Assembly (NCBI GenBank): GCA_002422315.1
Contig: DIUJ01000004.1
Location: 12,210 to 76,209 of the forward strand
DNA: 64,000 bases
Reading direction: 5' to 3'
Source: Bacteroidetes bacterium UBA6161
GTDB lineage: Bacteria > Bacteroidota > Bacteroidia > NS11-12g > UBA955
The notes under the pieces were generated by a model. That model ran no database searches. It was not told the origin of the DNA and worked only from the letters and a program-made list of their open reading frames with translations. Shown piece after piece: positions 1 through 9,198 of this stretch (positions within the stretch are counted from its first letter, which is position 1; every line of letters begins with the position of its first letter). Both the position numbers and the translations under genes were made by a program.

Positions 1-53
1 AAAATACGCTAATGCGTATTTTGGGTTTAATTTGTATCTACCTAAAAAGGTCC

Positions 54-90
54 ACAAAAAAAGGCCTGCCTTTAAGAAGACAAGCCTTTT
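54..90 (-). terminator. Rho-independent terminator of fabI
   Basis: Arms 59-72 and 77-90 pair over 14 bp (two G-U wobbles) around a 4-nt loop. On the minus strand the stem is followed by a U run (the A run at 54-62). It lies just after the fabI stop codon. Confidence 0.8.
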
Positions 91-110
91 AAAATTCTTT
101 ATTTAGAGTA

Positions 111-923
111 TTATTTTGTTCTAAACATATCCATTACGTCGTCGGAGATTCCGGTGTAAGAGAAACCGCCATCGTGGAAAAGGTTTTGCATGGTTACCAT
201 ACGGGTGTAGTCGCTAAATAGGCTTAGGCAATATTTGGCGCAATCTTCGGCAGATGCATTTCCAAGTGGGCTTATTTTGTTTGCATATTCATAAAATGCA
301 TCAAAGCCGCCAACTCCACTACCTGCGGTGGTCATGGTTGGAGATTGAGAGATAGTGTTTACACGCACATTTTTGGCTTTGCCAAAGTGGTAGCCAAAGC
401 TGCGGGCAAAAGACTCTAACAATGCTTTAGATTCCGCCATTTCGTTATAATCCGGGAACACTCTTTGTGCTGCAATATAGGTTAACGCTAATATAGAACC
501 CCATTCTTTCATGGCATCCTTTTTCCAAAGTGCTTGCATAAGCCTATGGAAACTCATTGCAGATACATCAAAGGTTTTGTGCATAAAGTCATAATTCAGG
601 TCCGTATATGGATTTTTCTTTCTCACATTGAGCGACATGCCAATCGAATGCAGTACAAAATCTAATTTACCATATTTTGCGGTAGCTATATCTATTAGGT
701 TATTTAAATCTGCTTCTACCGTTACATCACATGCTACAACTTCTGCACCGGTTTTTTCTGCCAATTCGTTAATTGTTCCCATTCTTAATGCAATTGGGGC
801 ATTGGTTAGAATAAACTCCGCTCCTTCTGCATGGCATAATTCGGCCACTTTCCAAGCAATGGATTTAGAATCCAAGGCTCCGAAGATAATCCCTTTTTTC
901 CCTTCTAATAATCTTGTTGCCAT
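111..923 (-). CDS. fabI: Enoyl-[acyl-carrier-protein] reductase FabI
   Basis: This cytosolic short-chain dehydrogenase reduces the trans-2-enoyl-ACP double bond with NAD(P)H in the last step of each fatty acid elongation cycle. The 270 residues are the usual FabI length. The N-terminal Rossmann part has GIIFGALDSKSIAW (about 11-24), the FabI form of the nucleotide-binding loop. The catalytic Tyr-x6-Lys is Y159 and K166, and the second FabI tyrosine is Y149 in LTYI. LHSIG at 91-95 is the conserved strand after the cofactor site. The ATG start fits the family N terminus. The gene has its own terminator and is separated by 89 nt from the upstream glycosyltransferase gene. The family is well known; the assignment rests on motifs and length. 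Confidence 0.95.
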   Translation of the reverse strand: MATRLLEGKKGIIFGALDSKSIAWKVAELCHAEGAEFILTNAPIALRMGTINELAEKTGAEVVACDVTVEADLNNLIDIATAKYGKLDFVLHSIGMSLNVRKKNPYTDLNYDFMHKTFDVSAMSFHRLMQALWKKDAMKEWGSILALTYIAAQRVFPDYNEMAESKALLESFARSFGYHFGKAKNVRVNTISQSPTMTTAGSGVGGFDAFYEYANKISPLGNASAEDCAKYCLSLFSDYTRMVTMQNLFHDGGFSYTGISDDVMDMFRTK

Positions 924-1012
924 AATCTATTTTTTAATGTTTTTGAGGGTGTAAAAATAAGTTAATTTTATTTACCGAACATATTTTACCTAAATTAGTT
1001 TAAGGGAAAGCT

Positions 1013-2152
1013 TTATTTGCTTGCATTATCATCAAACTTACGACCTTTCCAATTTACAGGAAGGGGTACTAGCATTAAAACAAAAGAAAGAAAAAGTAAG
1101 CTAGAAGAAAACAATTCGTAGAGTATCAAATTCCATAGAGACAAAGGAGTGGTTGAAACCTTTGAGGCAATAACTTGTATAGTTAGAAACTGCAGAAAAA
1201 ACCGTAAGGACCAAAAAAGAAGGGCTACTTTAGGGTTAATAAACAATAGTATCCCAAACAACAAGTAAGTGCTAGCAAGCAAAAAGAGTATGGGCTTCCA
1301 TTTGCTTGGGAACTCTTTTCTTGCACCCCTTACCCACCTCTGTCTTTGGCTTAGAAGTAAAACCCAAGATTTTTGCGCATAGGTTTGCACCTTGGCATCC
1401 GACGAAAGAAGATTACGCGTTTTCCAGCCTGTTTTTTTAACTTCTACATACAATTTAAAGTCTTCGGTTAAAGAAAATGGTATTTTTTCGTATCCACCTG
1501 TTTGCCAATATGCAGTGCTTCTTATGGCCATATTGTTGCCAATGGTAGTTGCAGAAGAAAAAAATGTATCGGAGAGAATATTGTTTATACCCATAAACAA
1601 CAACCAGTCTACTCTTTGCAGCTGTTGAAAAAGATTGCGGGTAAAACTCACTTCCGTAAAACCTGTTACAATTGCAATATTGGGTTCAAATGCTTGAACA
1701 AGTGTTTTTGCCCAAGCTGGGTTTACTATACAATCCGCATCTGTTACCAACAGAAACTCACCTTTGGCCTTTTGTGCAAGGAAAGCCAAAACCCTTGCTT
1801 TCCCTTGTGTTTGAGGTAAAATATCTGGACTTATATCCCAAACCTCTAGTTGGGGAAAATTGGCTTTGTATGTTTGGGCTATAGGCAAAGTAGAATCAAT
1901 GGAGGCATCGTTGCCTATAAGAATTTCAATTTTATCTAGAGGGTAATTTTGTGCAATTAATGAATCTAAACAAGCTTTCAGATTTTTTTCTTCATTTCTT
2001 GCAGCTACCAAAACCGAAATAAAGGGTAAATTTTGCTCCTCGGTATCCTTTGCAAGATATTTGTTATCGAGAGAGTATAGCAAATGCAAAACATACAAAT
2101 AAAACCACAGGATAGCGGCTATGAAAACACTAAAGAGTACTATCCAAGGCAT
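1013..2152 (-). CDS. Membrane glycosyltransferase, family 2
   Basis: A GT-A fold glycosyltransferase of 379 residues, probably transferring a sugar from a nucleotide donor at the inner face of the inner membrane. One membrane segment lies at about 1-25, followed by the GT2 start (VLVAARNEEKNLKACLDSL). TDADCI carries the DxD-type metal site, and QRQRWVRG matches the Q-x-x-R-W motif of processive beta-glycosyltransferases such as cellulose, hyaluronan and PNAG synthases. Several hydrophobic segments follow at about 285-370. The start overlaps the end of the NodB deacetylase gene by 13 nt, so the two are translationally coupled. Inference: they make and deacetylate a surface polysaccharide or glycolipid. 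The substrate is unknown. Confidence 0.85.
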   Translation of the reverse strand: MPWIVLFSVFIAAILWFYLYVLHLLYSLDNKYLAKDTEEQNLPFISVLVAARNEEKNLKACLDSLIAQNYPLDKIEILIGNDASIDSTLPIAQTYKANFPQLEVWDISPDILPQTQGKARVLAFLAQKAKGEFLLVTDADCIVNPAWAKTLVQAFEPNIAIVTGFTEVSFTRNLFQQLQRVDWLLFMGINNILSDTFFSSATTIGNNMAIRSTAYWQTGGYEKIPFSLTEDFKLYVEVKKTGWKTRNLLSSDAKVQTYAQKSWVLLLSQRQRWVRGARKEFPSKWKPILFLLASTYLLFGILLFINPKVALLFWSLRFFLQFLTIQVIASKVSTTPLSLWNLILYELFSSSLLFLSFVLMLVPLPVNWKGRKFDDNASK

Positions 2153-2760
2153 ACACAGGAATAGTTTTGTATGCTCAGAAACTCTAAATATTCAGGCAAA
2201 ATAGACTGGAGATTTTTTTCTGCCTTTATGGAATCATGAAATACCACTATATCTCCAGCTCTTGTGTAATCCATTAACTTTCTTTTGGCAACTTTAGGAT
2301 CAAGATTCGGTGAAAAATCTCCACTTAGCAGGGACCACATTACAATTTTGTATTCGGATTTTAATAGTGCTATTTGGCTTTTATTAATTTTCCCATAGGG
2401 TGGTCTAAACAATTCAGAATTTACCAATTCTTTACATTGGGTAATATTTTCCAGATATTCTGAAGTACTTATTTTCCAACCATTTAAGTGGTTAAAAGTA
2501 TGGTTTGCAACAGCATGTCCGCGTTGTATAATCATACTATACACCTGAGGGTACTTCTGTACGTTGTGTCCCACACAAAAAAAAGTTGCTTTTTGATTGT
2601 ATTTATCAAGCAAATCCAATACCCAAGGCGTAATTTCAGGATGAGGTCCGTCGTCAAAAGTCAGGTATATTTCCTTCTTGTTATTTGGAATTTGCCAAAC
2701 TGCTGAAGGGATTATTTTTTTTAATAGCCCTGGGGTTCTATGTGGATAGATAAAACTCAT
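2140..2760 (-). CDS. Polysaccharide deacetylase, NodB homology domain
   Basis: A carbohydrate esterase family 4 protein of 206 residues, essentially one NodB domain. All metal and catalytic motifs are visible: motif 1 TFDDGPHPE (D36, D37), motif 2 H-T-F-N-H, motif 3 RPPYG, motif 4 around MWSLLSGDF, and motif 5 VVFHDS. This predicts an active Zn- or metal-dependent N-deacetylase acting on N-acetylated sugars. No signal peptide is apparent, so it is cytoplasmic or membrane-associated unless exported in another way. It overlaps the GT2 gene and follows the SUI1-like gene by 8 nt, so it belongs to the same minus-strand run. Confidence 0.88.
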   Translation of the reverse strand: MSFIYPHRTPGLLKKIIPSAVWQIPNNKKEIYLTFDDGPHPEITPWVLDLLDKYNQKATFFCVGHNVQKYPQVYSMIIQRGHAVANHTFNHLNGWKISTSEYLENITQCKELVNSELFRPPYGKINKSQIALLKSEYKIVMWSLLSGDFSPNLDPKVAKRKLMDYTRAGDIVVFHDSIKAEKNLQSILPEYLEFLSIQNYSCVCLG

Positions 2761-2768
2761 AAAGGGTA

Positions 2769-3122
2769 TTAAATGGCCTTGTTGGTTTTAAATCCTTTTT
2801 TCTGAAGAAACTCCATCACTTTTTTTCTTTGGTCGCCTTGCACCAAAATACCTTCTTCCACTACAGAACCTCCTGTCCCACAATGGTTTTTTAGTTGCTT
2901 TGCCAGGTCGGTTGTTTCTTCTTGGCTGCCTTTAAATCCCTCTATAAGTGTAGCTGTTTTGCCTCCTCTACCCTTGTGTTCTATTCTAATGTTTAGTTTT
3001 TGTTGGTTTGGGGCAAGGTTATCTTGCAGTTTTTCAAACAAATCCGCAAATACAAAATCAGGTTCCGTGGAATATACAATCCCATCGGTTTCTCTTTTAA
3101 TTTTCTTGTTTTGTTTACTCAT
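2769..3122 (-). CDS. SUI1/YciH-family translation initiation factor-like protein
   Basis: A bacterial relative of eIF1, 117 residues. The C-terminal half carries the SUI1 core: RIEHKGRGGKTATLIEGF, then LAKQLKNHCGTGGSV, GILVQGD and the final KKGF. The N terminus is Lys-rich and probably flexible. I placed the start at the ATG at 3122; the ORF extends upstream only through a TTG at 3140. Bacterial members (YciH type) are thought to affect initiation fidelity, but the role here is not shown. It sits 18 nt after pirin and 8 nt before the deacetylase gene, within an operon-like run. Confidence 0.85.
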   Translation of the reverse strand: MSKQNKKIKRETDGIVYSTEPDFVFADLFEKLQDNLAPNQQKLNIRIEHKGRGGKTATLIEGFKGSQEETTDLAKQLKNHCGTGGSVVEEGILVQGDQRKKVMEFLQKKGFKTNKAI

Positions 3123-3140
3123 AATCTTTTCTGCTTGCAA

Positions 3141-4019
3141 TTATTCTTCGAGGGTCCCAAATAAACCTTTAGCAAGGTCGTCGTAAGCTTGCACTACCTC
3201 TTCTCTTGTGTTCATAAGAAAAGGGCCATAGGCAAAAATAGGTTCTTGTATGGGTTCTCCAGAAAGCAACAAAAGTACAGACTTTGAATTGGAATTTACA
3301 ATAGAAATAGAAGTGCCATTGTTGTGAAATATTGCCATGTGGTTTAGCTTCAAAACGCTTTCATTTACCGTACTTTCTCCTTCAATTTGAAGAATCAGAG
3401 TATTAAAATGTTCTGGCAATTCAAACTCTTCTTTTGCATTTGGTGCTAAGTCCAACACATACATGTGCATGGGAGAAAATGTTTGTGCTGCGCCTTTTGA
3501 ACCTTTATATTCCCCTGCTACCACCCTCACCTGTCCTTCATTATTAGGTAGTTCAAAAATATTGAAATCTTCTTTGTTAAACCCTTGGTAACGAGGTTCG
3601 GTCATTTTGTACTTAGCAGGCAGATTTACCCAAAGCTGCACCATCTGAAAAGCCCCTCCTTTTTTACTAAATTCTTTTTCGTGGTATTCCTTGTGCAAAA
3701 CTCCTTTTCCTGCAGTCATCCATTGCACTCCCCCTTCTGTAATTACACCACTATTCCCAGAGCTATCGTGGTGGGCAATAGCACCTTTAAACGCGATAGT
3801 TACGGTTTCGAAACCTCTGTGGGGATGAACTCCTACACCTCTTGGGTTTTCCCTTGGCGAAAATTCTACCAAAGAGTTATAATCCAACAAAAAAAAGGGA
3901 CTTAATCTATGCTGCGACATAGCATAACCACCTGGAAAGAAATTATGTACTCTAAATCCATCGCCAACCATGTGTGGATCAGGGGGCGCCAAAATTGCTT
4001 CTATAGTTTTGTTTTTCAT
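3141..4019 (-). CDS. Pirin family protein
   Basis: A cytosolic bicupin of 292 residues. The N-terminal cupin has the pirin signature HPHRGFETVTIAFKGAIAHHDSSGNSG (starting about residue 62), which includes metal-ligand histidines and the conserved HRGFET. GVQWMTAGKGVLHKEY follows, and the C-terminal cupin ends with LLLLSGEPIQEPIFAYGPFLMNT, the typical pirin tail. Family members include quercetin dioxygenases and redox-sensing proteins; the substrate cannot be predicted. The start codon abuts the stop of the upstream gene with no spacer, showing tight coupling. Confidence 0.92.
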   Translation of the reverse strand: MKNKTIEAILAPPDPHMVGDGFRVHNFFPGGYAMSQHRLSPFFLLDYNSLVEFSPRENPRGVGVHPHRGFETVTIAFKGAIAHHDSSGNSGVITEGGVQWMTAGKGVLHKEYHEKEFSKKGGAFQMVQLWVNLPAKYKMTEPRYQGFNKEDFNIFELPNNEGQVRVVAGEYKGSKGAAQTFSPMHMYVLDLAPNAKEEFELPEHFNTLILQIEGESTVNESVLKLNHMAIFHNNGTSISIVNSNSKSVLLLLSGEPIQEPIFAYGPFLMNTREEVVQAYDDLAKGLFGTLEE

Positions 4020-4484
4020 TTATTTATCCTCCAGCATATAGGTATAATCCATTTGATAGTCTTCGTGTAGTTTTTCAATTTTTTTAGAAATTAGCATTTT
4101 TTGTCTAAGATACATATTCCAAACAACCGGGTAATTGGGGTCCGCTAATTTAAATTCTTCCATTTTTTTTATCACCATGTATCTAAGTTCAATTTCTACA
4201 AATACATTCCCTGAAATTTTGCTTTGCTTTGCAATATGAGATAAAATTTTTCTCAGGTGTTTTTTAGTCATGTAATAAGTATTCCAATAAGAAGTGGCAA
4301 AAGCATTGGAAACCCACTCTTTTTGTGTTTCAATAAAAAGTTCTATGTCTTGGCTTTCAAAAAGTAAAAAAGCCACAACCTCTTTGTTGGTTTTTTGGAA
4401 TTTCGTTAGTTTCAAACAAAGTTCTACCATTTCGGCAGGTGTCAAACTTTGCAATTCTTTTTTAATTTGATTTAGCGAATACAT
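4020..4484 (-). CDS. Conserved-looking cytosolic protein of unknown function
   Basis: A 154-residue soluble protein rich in Lys, Glu and aromatic residues, predicted mainly helical, with no signal peptide or membrane segment. I do not recognise a domain. The N terminus (LQSLTPAEMVELCLKLTKF) resembles the start of a helical-repeat protein. It lies 2 nt after the site-2 protease gene and directly abuts pirin, so it is almost certainly expressed in that operon. Reality is supported by the tight packing and coding-like composition. Confidence 0.75.
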   Translation of the reverse strand: MYSLNQIKKELQSLTPAEMVELCLKLTKFQKTNKEVVAFLLFESQDIELFIETQKEWVSNAFATSYWNTYYMTKKHLRKILSHIAKQSKISGNVFVEIELRYMVIKKMEEFKLADPNYPVVWNMYLRQKMLISKKIEKLHEDYQMDYTYMLEDK

Positions 4485-4486
4485 AG

Positions 4487-5572
4487 TTAGGAGTTCAATT
4501 GAGCATTTCTAACAAGCACATATTCCAAAATGTTTTCTAAATCCAATACCCCTACAATTTCATTGTTGTGCATAACAGGCCAAAAAGTAGACTCAGAAAC
4601 AGCTTTAGCAGCATATACCTCCGCAACCTTATCGTTTAATCCTATAGGCTGTATTTTGGTAATCGCTTCTTGAACCAAAGCTTCTGTATTTTTTTGGGCA
4701 AGTATTTTCAATAAATTATCCCTTGTTAAAACCCCTTCGTATTCATTGTTTTGGTTCAAAACCACAAATTCTTTTGCAGAGGATGCTAGCAATAGATCAA
4801 TAGCTTTCTGTATAGGGTCCTGAGAATACAAGATTTCATATTTGGTCATCAATATATCTTTTACAAGCAGTCCTTCCAATTCAAATTCCTTTTGTTTTGC
4901 ATTGGACTCTGCCCCTGCTCCCATAAAAATAAACACACCAATAAGAGCCAAAAAGGGACTTACATTGGGTACAAAAAGTCCAAGAAATACAAAAATCAAT
5001 GCAAAAGACTTGCCTACCCAAGCTGCAATTTGAGTGGCTTTGTGTGCTGGTAATTTAAAACTAAGCAAGGCCCTTAAGACCCTTCCCCCATCCATTGGAA
5101 ATGCAGGCAACAAGTTAAAAACAGAGAGTATAATGTTGGTAAAAAACAAGTTTGTCAAGAAGGGTTGAATTCCAGAAATAGAATTTGACATTTGCTCCAA
5201 ATCCAAAGAAACAAAAGGCAACAAAAGCAAGGCTATGACAATATTAACCAAGGGCCCTGCGAAAGCCACCCATAGCTCCTGTTTGGGATCCGAGGGCAAT
5301 TTTTCTAGAGAAGCGAGCCCCCCAATAGGGAGCAAAACTATAGAATGGGTTTTGATTCCATACTTTTTTGCAGCCAAAGCGTGGCCAAACTCATGCAGAA
5401 GTACACACAAAAACACGCTCAATACAAATAAAATCTGCGTAAAAAGTTGCATGCTTGTTTGACCTTGCTTAAATGAAATCCATACAAAGTAAAAGATTAG
5501 CAAGAGGAATGACCAATGTACAGAAACTGGAATCCCAAAGTAGCTACCCAAATAAAGCGAGTTTTTTTTCAT
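4487..5572 (-). CDS. Site-2 protease family (M50) membrane metallopeptidase with CBS pair
   Basis: An integral-membrane zinc protease of 361 residues. The first zinc-binding motif is LLHEFGHALA (HExxH) in an early membrane segment, and the third ligand comes from NLLPAFPMDGGRVLRALL (N-x2-P-x2-P-x-DGG). Hydrophobic segments span about 10-215. The C-terminal 130 residues are two CBS-like repeats (DILMTKYEILYS and the later VGVLDLENIL), typical of group III S2P proteins that sense a nucleotide or other ligand. Start chosen at ATG 5572 rather than TTG 5581, because a -7-like box lies only 6 nt upstream. It is the first gene of the minus-strand run down to 1013. Confidence 0.88.
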   Translation of the reverse strand: MKKNSLYLGSYFGIPVSVHWSFLLLIFYFVWISFKQGQTSMQLFTQILFVLSVFLCVLLHEFGHALAAKKYGIKTHSIVLLPIGGLASLEKLPSDPKQELWVAFAGPLVNIVIALLLLPFVSLDLEQMSNSISGIQPFLTNLFFTNIILSVFNLLPAFPMDGGRVLRALLSFKLPAHKATQIAAWVGKSFALIFVFLGLFVPNVSPFLALIGVFIFMGAGAESNAKQKEFELEGLLVKDILMTKYEILYSQDPIQKAIDLLLASSAKEFVVLNQNNEYEGVLTRDNLLKILAQKNTEALVQEAITKIQPIGLNDKVAEVYAAKAVSESTFWPVMHNNEIVGVLDLENILEYVLVRNAQLNS

Positions 5573-5578
5573 TGCAAA

Positions 5579-5610
5579 CAAAGGTGCAAAATATAAATTA
5601 GAAATGCAAA
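5579..5610 (-). promoter_or_regulatory. Candidate promoter of the M50 protease operon
   Basis: Reading the minus strand, TTTG (5610-5607), a 20-nt spacer and CACCTTTG (5586-5579) match the Bacteroidota form TTTG-N19-TAnnTTTG with one mismatch. The -7 box ends 6 nt before the ATG at 5572, so the mRNA would be almost leaderless. Confidence 0.5.
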
Positions 5611-5650
5611 GAAGCTTTAACCCAAGAAAAAAAACACATGAATTTTACGT

Positions 5651-5695
5651 AAAAAAAACCCGAAAGAAGTGACTAAAACTAGGCTTCTTTCGGGT
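5651..5695 (-). terminator. Rho-independent terminator of the RND efflux operon
   Basis: Perfect 12-bp inverted repeat ACCCGAAAGAAG (5658-5669) and CTTCTTTCGGGT (5684-5695) with a 14-nt loop. On the minus strand it is followed by an 8-base U run (5651-5658). It lies right after the RND permease stop codon. Confidence 0.9.
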
Positions 5696-5712
5696 TGTAA
5701 AATCCAGTAGGG

Positions 5713-8700
5713 TTATTTCCCTATAGATTTAACCATATATACCATTTTGTCCACAATCAATACCATCACAGGGATAACTACCAAGGTAAGGAAAGTTGCA
5801 AAAGTTAATCCGAAAATTATAGTCCAAGCCATAGGCCCCCAAAAGTTTGCAGAATCTCCACCCACATAAAAGTTTGCGTCAAAAGAGTTGAGCAATTGGG
5901 CAAAATCTATATTGATACTTAAAGCCATTGGGAACAGACCCAAAACAGTAGTAATCGCAGTTAACAACACGGGCCTAAGCCTTACTCTTCCTGCCTCTGC
6001 CAGTATCGGTCTTATCTCCGACATTGGAAGCAGCTCTATATCTGCCAATCCAAGTTCTTCTTTGCGGTTGCTTTTTAGAATATTCATATAATCTATCAAT
6101 ACTATGGCATTGTTTACTACCACCCCTGCAAGAGAAATAATTCCAATTCCACACATCAAAATTACAAAGTCCATGCCTGCCAATCCAAAACCAAAGAATA
6201 CACCAATGGTACTGAACAAAACAGAAATCATAATTACAATAGGGTAAACCACAGAATTAAACTGAGAAACTATAATTAAGAAAATAAGAAAAACCGCAAA
6301 CAAAAGAGCACCAGCCATAAAGCTAGAAGATTCGCTTTGTTTTTCTTGTTCCCCTGTAAATTTAAGAGAATAGCCTTCTTCCATTGGGAAATCATTCAAA
6401 ATCTCCTTGTATTTACTCACTATATCTGTAGGGCTAAAACCATCTTTTACTTCTGAGAAAATTGTTATTACCCTATCCATCCCTAGTCTTTTGATAGTTC
6501 CATAGGCATTGCTAAATTCTATATCTGCAACTGCAGAAATTGGAATTTGTACTTCTTTGCCTTTGTTGTTTCTGAAAGTTACTTTAAGGTTTAAAAGGCT
6601 GTTTAGATTATATCTATATGCATCATCCAAGCGAACTTGAATGGGGTAATCGTCCTCCCCTTCTTTGTATTTAGAGACTTCTTTGCCAAGCAATGCGGTT
6701 CTAAGAGTAGAGGCTATTTGGCCAGTGGAAACACCAAATCTAGAAGCTGCATCTCTGTTTACTTGAATTAAAAGTTCAGGCTTGTCTAATTCCAAATCTG
6801 TTTTTAGTTTGTCTACCCCTGCTACATCTTCTTCTTCTAGTACTTTTTTAATTTTTTCTACAAGTACTATAAGCTTTGCATAGTCTTCGCCTTTCACTTC
6901 TATATTTATAGGTTTGCCCACTGGCGGCCCCATTCTATCTTTTGCTATGGTAATATTTGCTTCGGTAAAGTTTTCAAGAGCAGCTCTAATTTCATCCATT
7001 ACTTTTTTAGTAGAAACTTTAGAGATAAAAATTCTCTTTTCTGATTCAAAGAAAGAGACAGTAATACGGGCTTTGTGAGGCGAAGTTCCAGACTGAGGCC
7101 CCTCATTAGGGTCGGAAGTTTTTTCACCCACCTGAGCAAGCACAGCTTCCACTATATTGGAATAAGGTTGTATCGCTTTTTTTACTTTCTTTTCTAAATC
7201 TTTAGTTATTTTATTGGTAGTTTCTATGTCTGTTCCCAAAGGGGCTTCAATAAAAATATTTACCACCCTTGGTTCATTTTCTGGGAAAAATAAAATTCTT
7301 GGATTACTTGCCCCAAAAATTACAAAACTCAAAATCAATAAAACAAATGTACCTACAAAGAAGTAAATAGGATTTTTACCTTTTAGGGCGTATTTCACTG
7401 TTTTGGAATATACATTCTCCAAAATAGGAAGTACTTTCACTTGAAACTTTTGGATTGATCCCAACAAAACAAATCTGTATAGTAAGCTAAATAAAGCACC
7501 AAACAGTAGTAATCCTCCTATAACACTAGAACCATTGATATTGCTACTTGGTAAAGAAGAGCTAAAGTGAGGAATTTTCAGTAAAATACCCAAAACAAAC
7601 AATGCAATAAATCTTATCCAAAACTTTTTAGGTGTAGATTTTTTATCGCCTTCTGTTCTCATATACTTGGTAGCTAAAACCGGATTAACCACTAAGGCAA
7701 CAAAGGCAGATGCAGACAGAACAATAATTAAGGTAATGGGCAGAAATTTCATAAACTCCCCTACCACATCTTTCCAAAACAATAAAGGAATAAAAGCTGC
7801 AACAGTAGTAGCAGTACTTGCCAAAATAGGAATAGCAACTTCGCCAACAGCATGTTTAGCTGCTACTTCTGGCCCTTCTTTTAGGTCGGTACGCCATCTG
7901 TAAATATTTTCTACTACCACTATCCCGTTGTCTACCAACATCCCCAATGCTAAGATGAGCGAAAAAAGCACCATCATATTCAGGGTGGATCCTTGTGCAT
8001 CTAGAATTGCTATACCTATGAACATAGACAAAGGAATTGCAATCCCTACAAACATAGAATTGCGCAATCCCAAGAAAAACATAAGCACCAATACCACCAA
8101 TAAAACTCCCATTACGATGCTATTCTCTAGATTTGCCACCATATTGCGGGTATAGTTACTTTGGTCGTTTGTGACTACTACATTTAGGTCCTGTGGGAAA
8201 CGTTCTTGCTTTGCTTTTTCTACAATTTCTTTAATCTTATCGCTTGCAGCCAATAAATTCTGACCTGATTTCTTTTTGACATCTAGGGTAAGCACAGATT
8301 CTCCATTCAATCGAGCAAAACTTGTAGGTTCTACAGAGCCAAAGCTAACAGTTGCAAAATCTCTCAAATACACCACATTTTGGTTTTCGTGCTTTACAAT
8401 TACAGATTCCAATTCTCTATAATTCTTAAATTCACCATCAATACGAATGGTTCTTCTTCCTATATCGTCACCTGTTATGGTTCTTATCTCGCCACCAGAC
8501 ATGGATATATTTTCGCCTTTTATGGAATTTTCTATGTCGTTAAAACTAATTTTTAAAGCTTCCATTTTAAATAAATCCACATGCACTTTTACTTCGCTTT
8601 CCAACAAACCACTTATAGGAGCTTCTGAAATTTCGTTAAGCGCTTCTACTTCATCTTGTAAAAATTCTGCATGTTCTTTGAGTTCATTGTATGGCAAATT

Positions 8701-9171
8701 GCCGTATAAGTTCACATTCATTACCGGGAACTCGGAAAAATCCAGCTCAAACACATTGGGGTCTTGGTCCAAATCTTTTGGAAGGTCTTTTTTGGCTTTG
8801 TCTACCGCGTCTTTTACATCTTGTAAGGCTTCTGAAGCTGGCACGTCCAAGTTAAATTCTGCAATAATGATGGAAAAATCCTGTACCGATGTAGATTTAA
8901 GTTTACTTATCCCTGTAAGCCCTTTTAGTTCTTTCTCTAGCGGCCTTGTTACAAGATTTTCTATATCCGAGGGGGAGTTCCCAAAATATGCAGTATTGAT
9001 ATAAATAGTGGGCTGCTTAATCTCCGGGAAACTTTCTTTGGGCATACCGGTATAGGAAAGCACACCCATAATAATTGAAATAAAAACCAAAACATATACA
9101 CTGGTTTTATTTTTTAAGGCAATATTGGTAAGAAAAAATTCTTTCCAAGATTTATTCTTTGGTTCACTCAT
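5713..9171 (-). CDS. RND efflux permease (AcrB/HAE-like)
   Basis: A proton-driven inner-membrane exporter of 1152 residues, longer than the usual 1030-1060. The N terminus (FFLTNIALKNKTSVYVLVFISIIMGVLSY) is the first RND helix. The TM4 motif LGMLVDNGIVVVENIYRW is present. The extra length is in the middle (about 500-600), where an additional pair of hydrophobic segments precedes the second half (NPRILFFPENEPRVVNIFIEAPLG). In TM10 the usual AcrB lysine motif (x-K-N-A) is replaced by GVVVNNAIVLID. It ends the tetR-tolC-adaptor-permease operon (27-nt gap to the adaptor). The substrate is unknown; the operon layout suggests export of toxic compounds sensed by the TetR protein. Confidence 0.93.
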   Translation of the reverse strand: MSEPKNKSWKEFFLTNIALKNKTSVYVLVFISIIMGVLSYTGMPKESFPEIKQPTIYINTAYFGNSPSDIENLVTRPLEKELKGLTGISKLKSTSVQDFSIIIAEFNLDVPASEALQDVKDAVDKAKKDLPKDLDQDPNVFELDFSEFPVMNVNLYGNLPYNELKEHAEFLQDEVEALNEISEAPISGLLESEVKVHVDLFKMEALKISFNDIENSIKGENISMSGGEIRTITGDDIGRRTIRIDGEFKNYRELESVIVKHENQNVVYLRDFATVSFGSVEPTSFARLNGESVLTLDVKKKSGQNLLAASDKIKEIVEKAKQERFPQDLNVVVTNDQSNYTRNMVANLENSIVMGVLLVVLVLMFFLGLRNSMFVGIAIPLSMFIGIAILDAQGSTLNMMVLFSLILALGMLVDNGIVVVENIYRWRTDLKEGPEVAAKHAVGEVAIPILASTATTVAAFIPLLFWKDVVGEFMKFLPITLIIVLSASAFVALVVNPVLATKYMRTEGDKKSTPKKFWIRFIALFVLGILLKIPHFSSSLPSSNINGSSVIGGLLLFGALFSLLYRFVLLGSIQKFQVKVLPILENVYSKTVKYALKGKNPIYFFVGTFVLLILSFVIFGASNPRILFFPENEPRVVNIFIEAPLGTDIETTNKITKDLEKKVKKAIQPYSNIVEAVLAQVGEKTSDPNEGPQSGTSPHKARITVSFFESEKRIFISKVSTKKVMDEIRAALENFTEANITIAKDRMGPPVGKPINIEVKGEDYAKLIVLVEKIKKVLEEEDVAGVDKLKTDLELDKPELLIQVNRDAASRFGVSTGQIASTLRTALLGKEVSKYKEGEDDYPIQVRLDDAYRYNLNSLLNLKVTFRNNKGKEVQIPISAVADIEFSNAYGTIKRLGMDRVITIFSEVKDGFSPTDIVSKYKEILNDFPMEEGYSLKFTGEQEKQSESSSFMAGALLFAVFLIFLIIVSQFNSVVYPIVIMISVLFSTIGVFFGFGLAGMDFVILMCGIGIISLAGVVVNNAIVLIDYMNILKSNRKEELGLADIELLPMSEIRPILAEAGRVRLRPVLLTAITTVLGLFPMALSINIDFAQLLNSFDANFYVGGDSANFWGPMAWTIIFGLTFATFLTLVVIPVMVLIVDKMVYMVKSIGK

Positions 9172-9198
9172 TTTTTTCTTTTTTAATAATCAAACATC

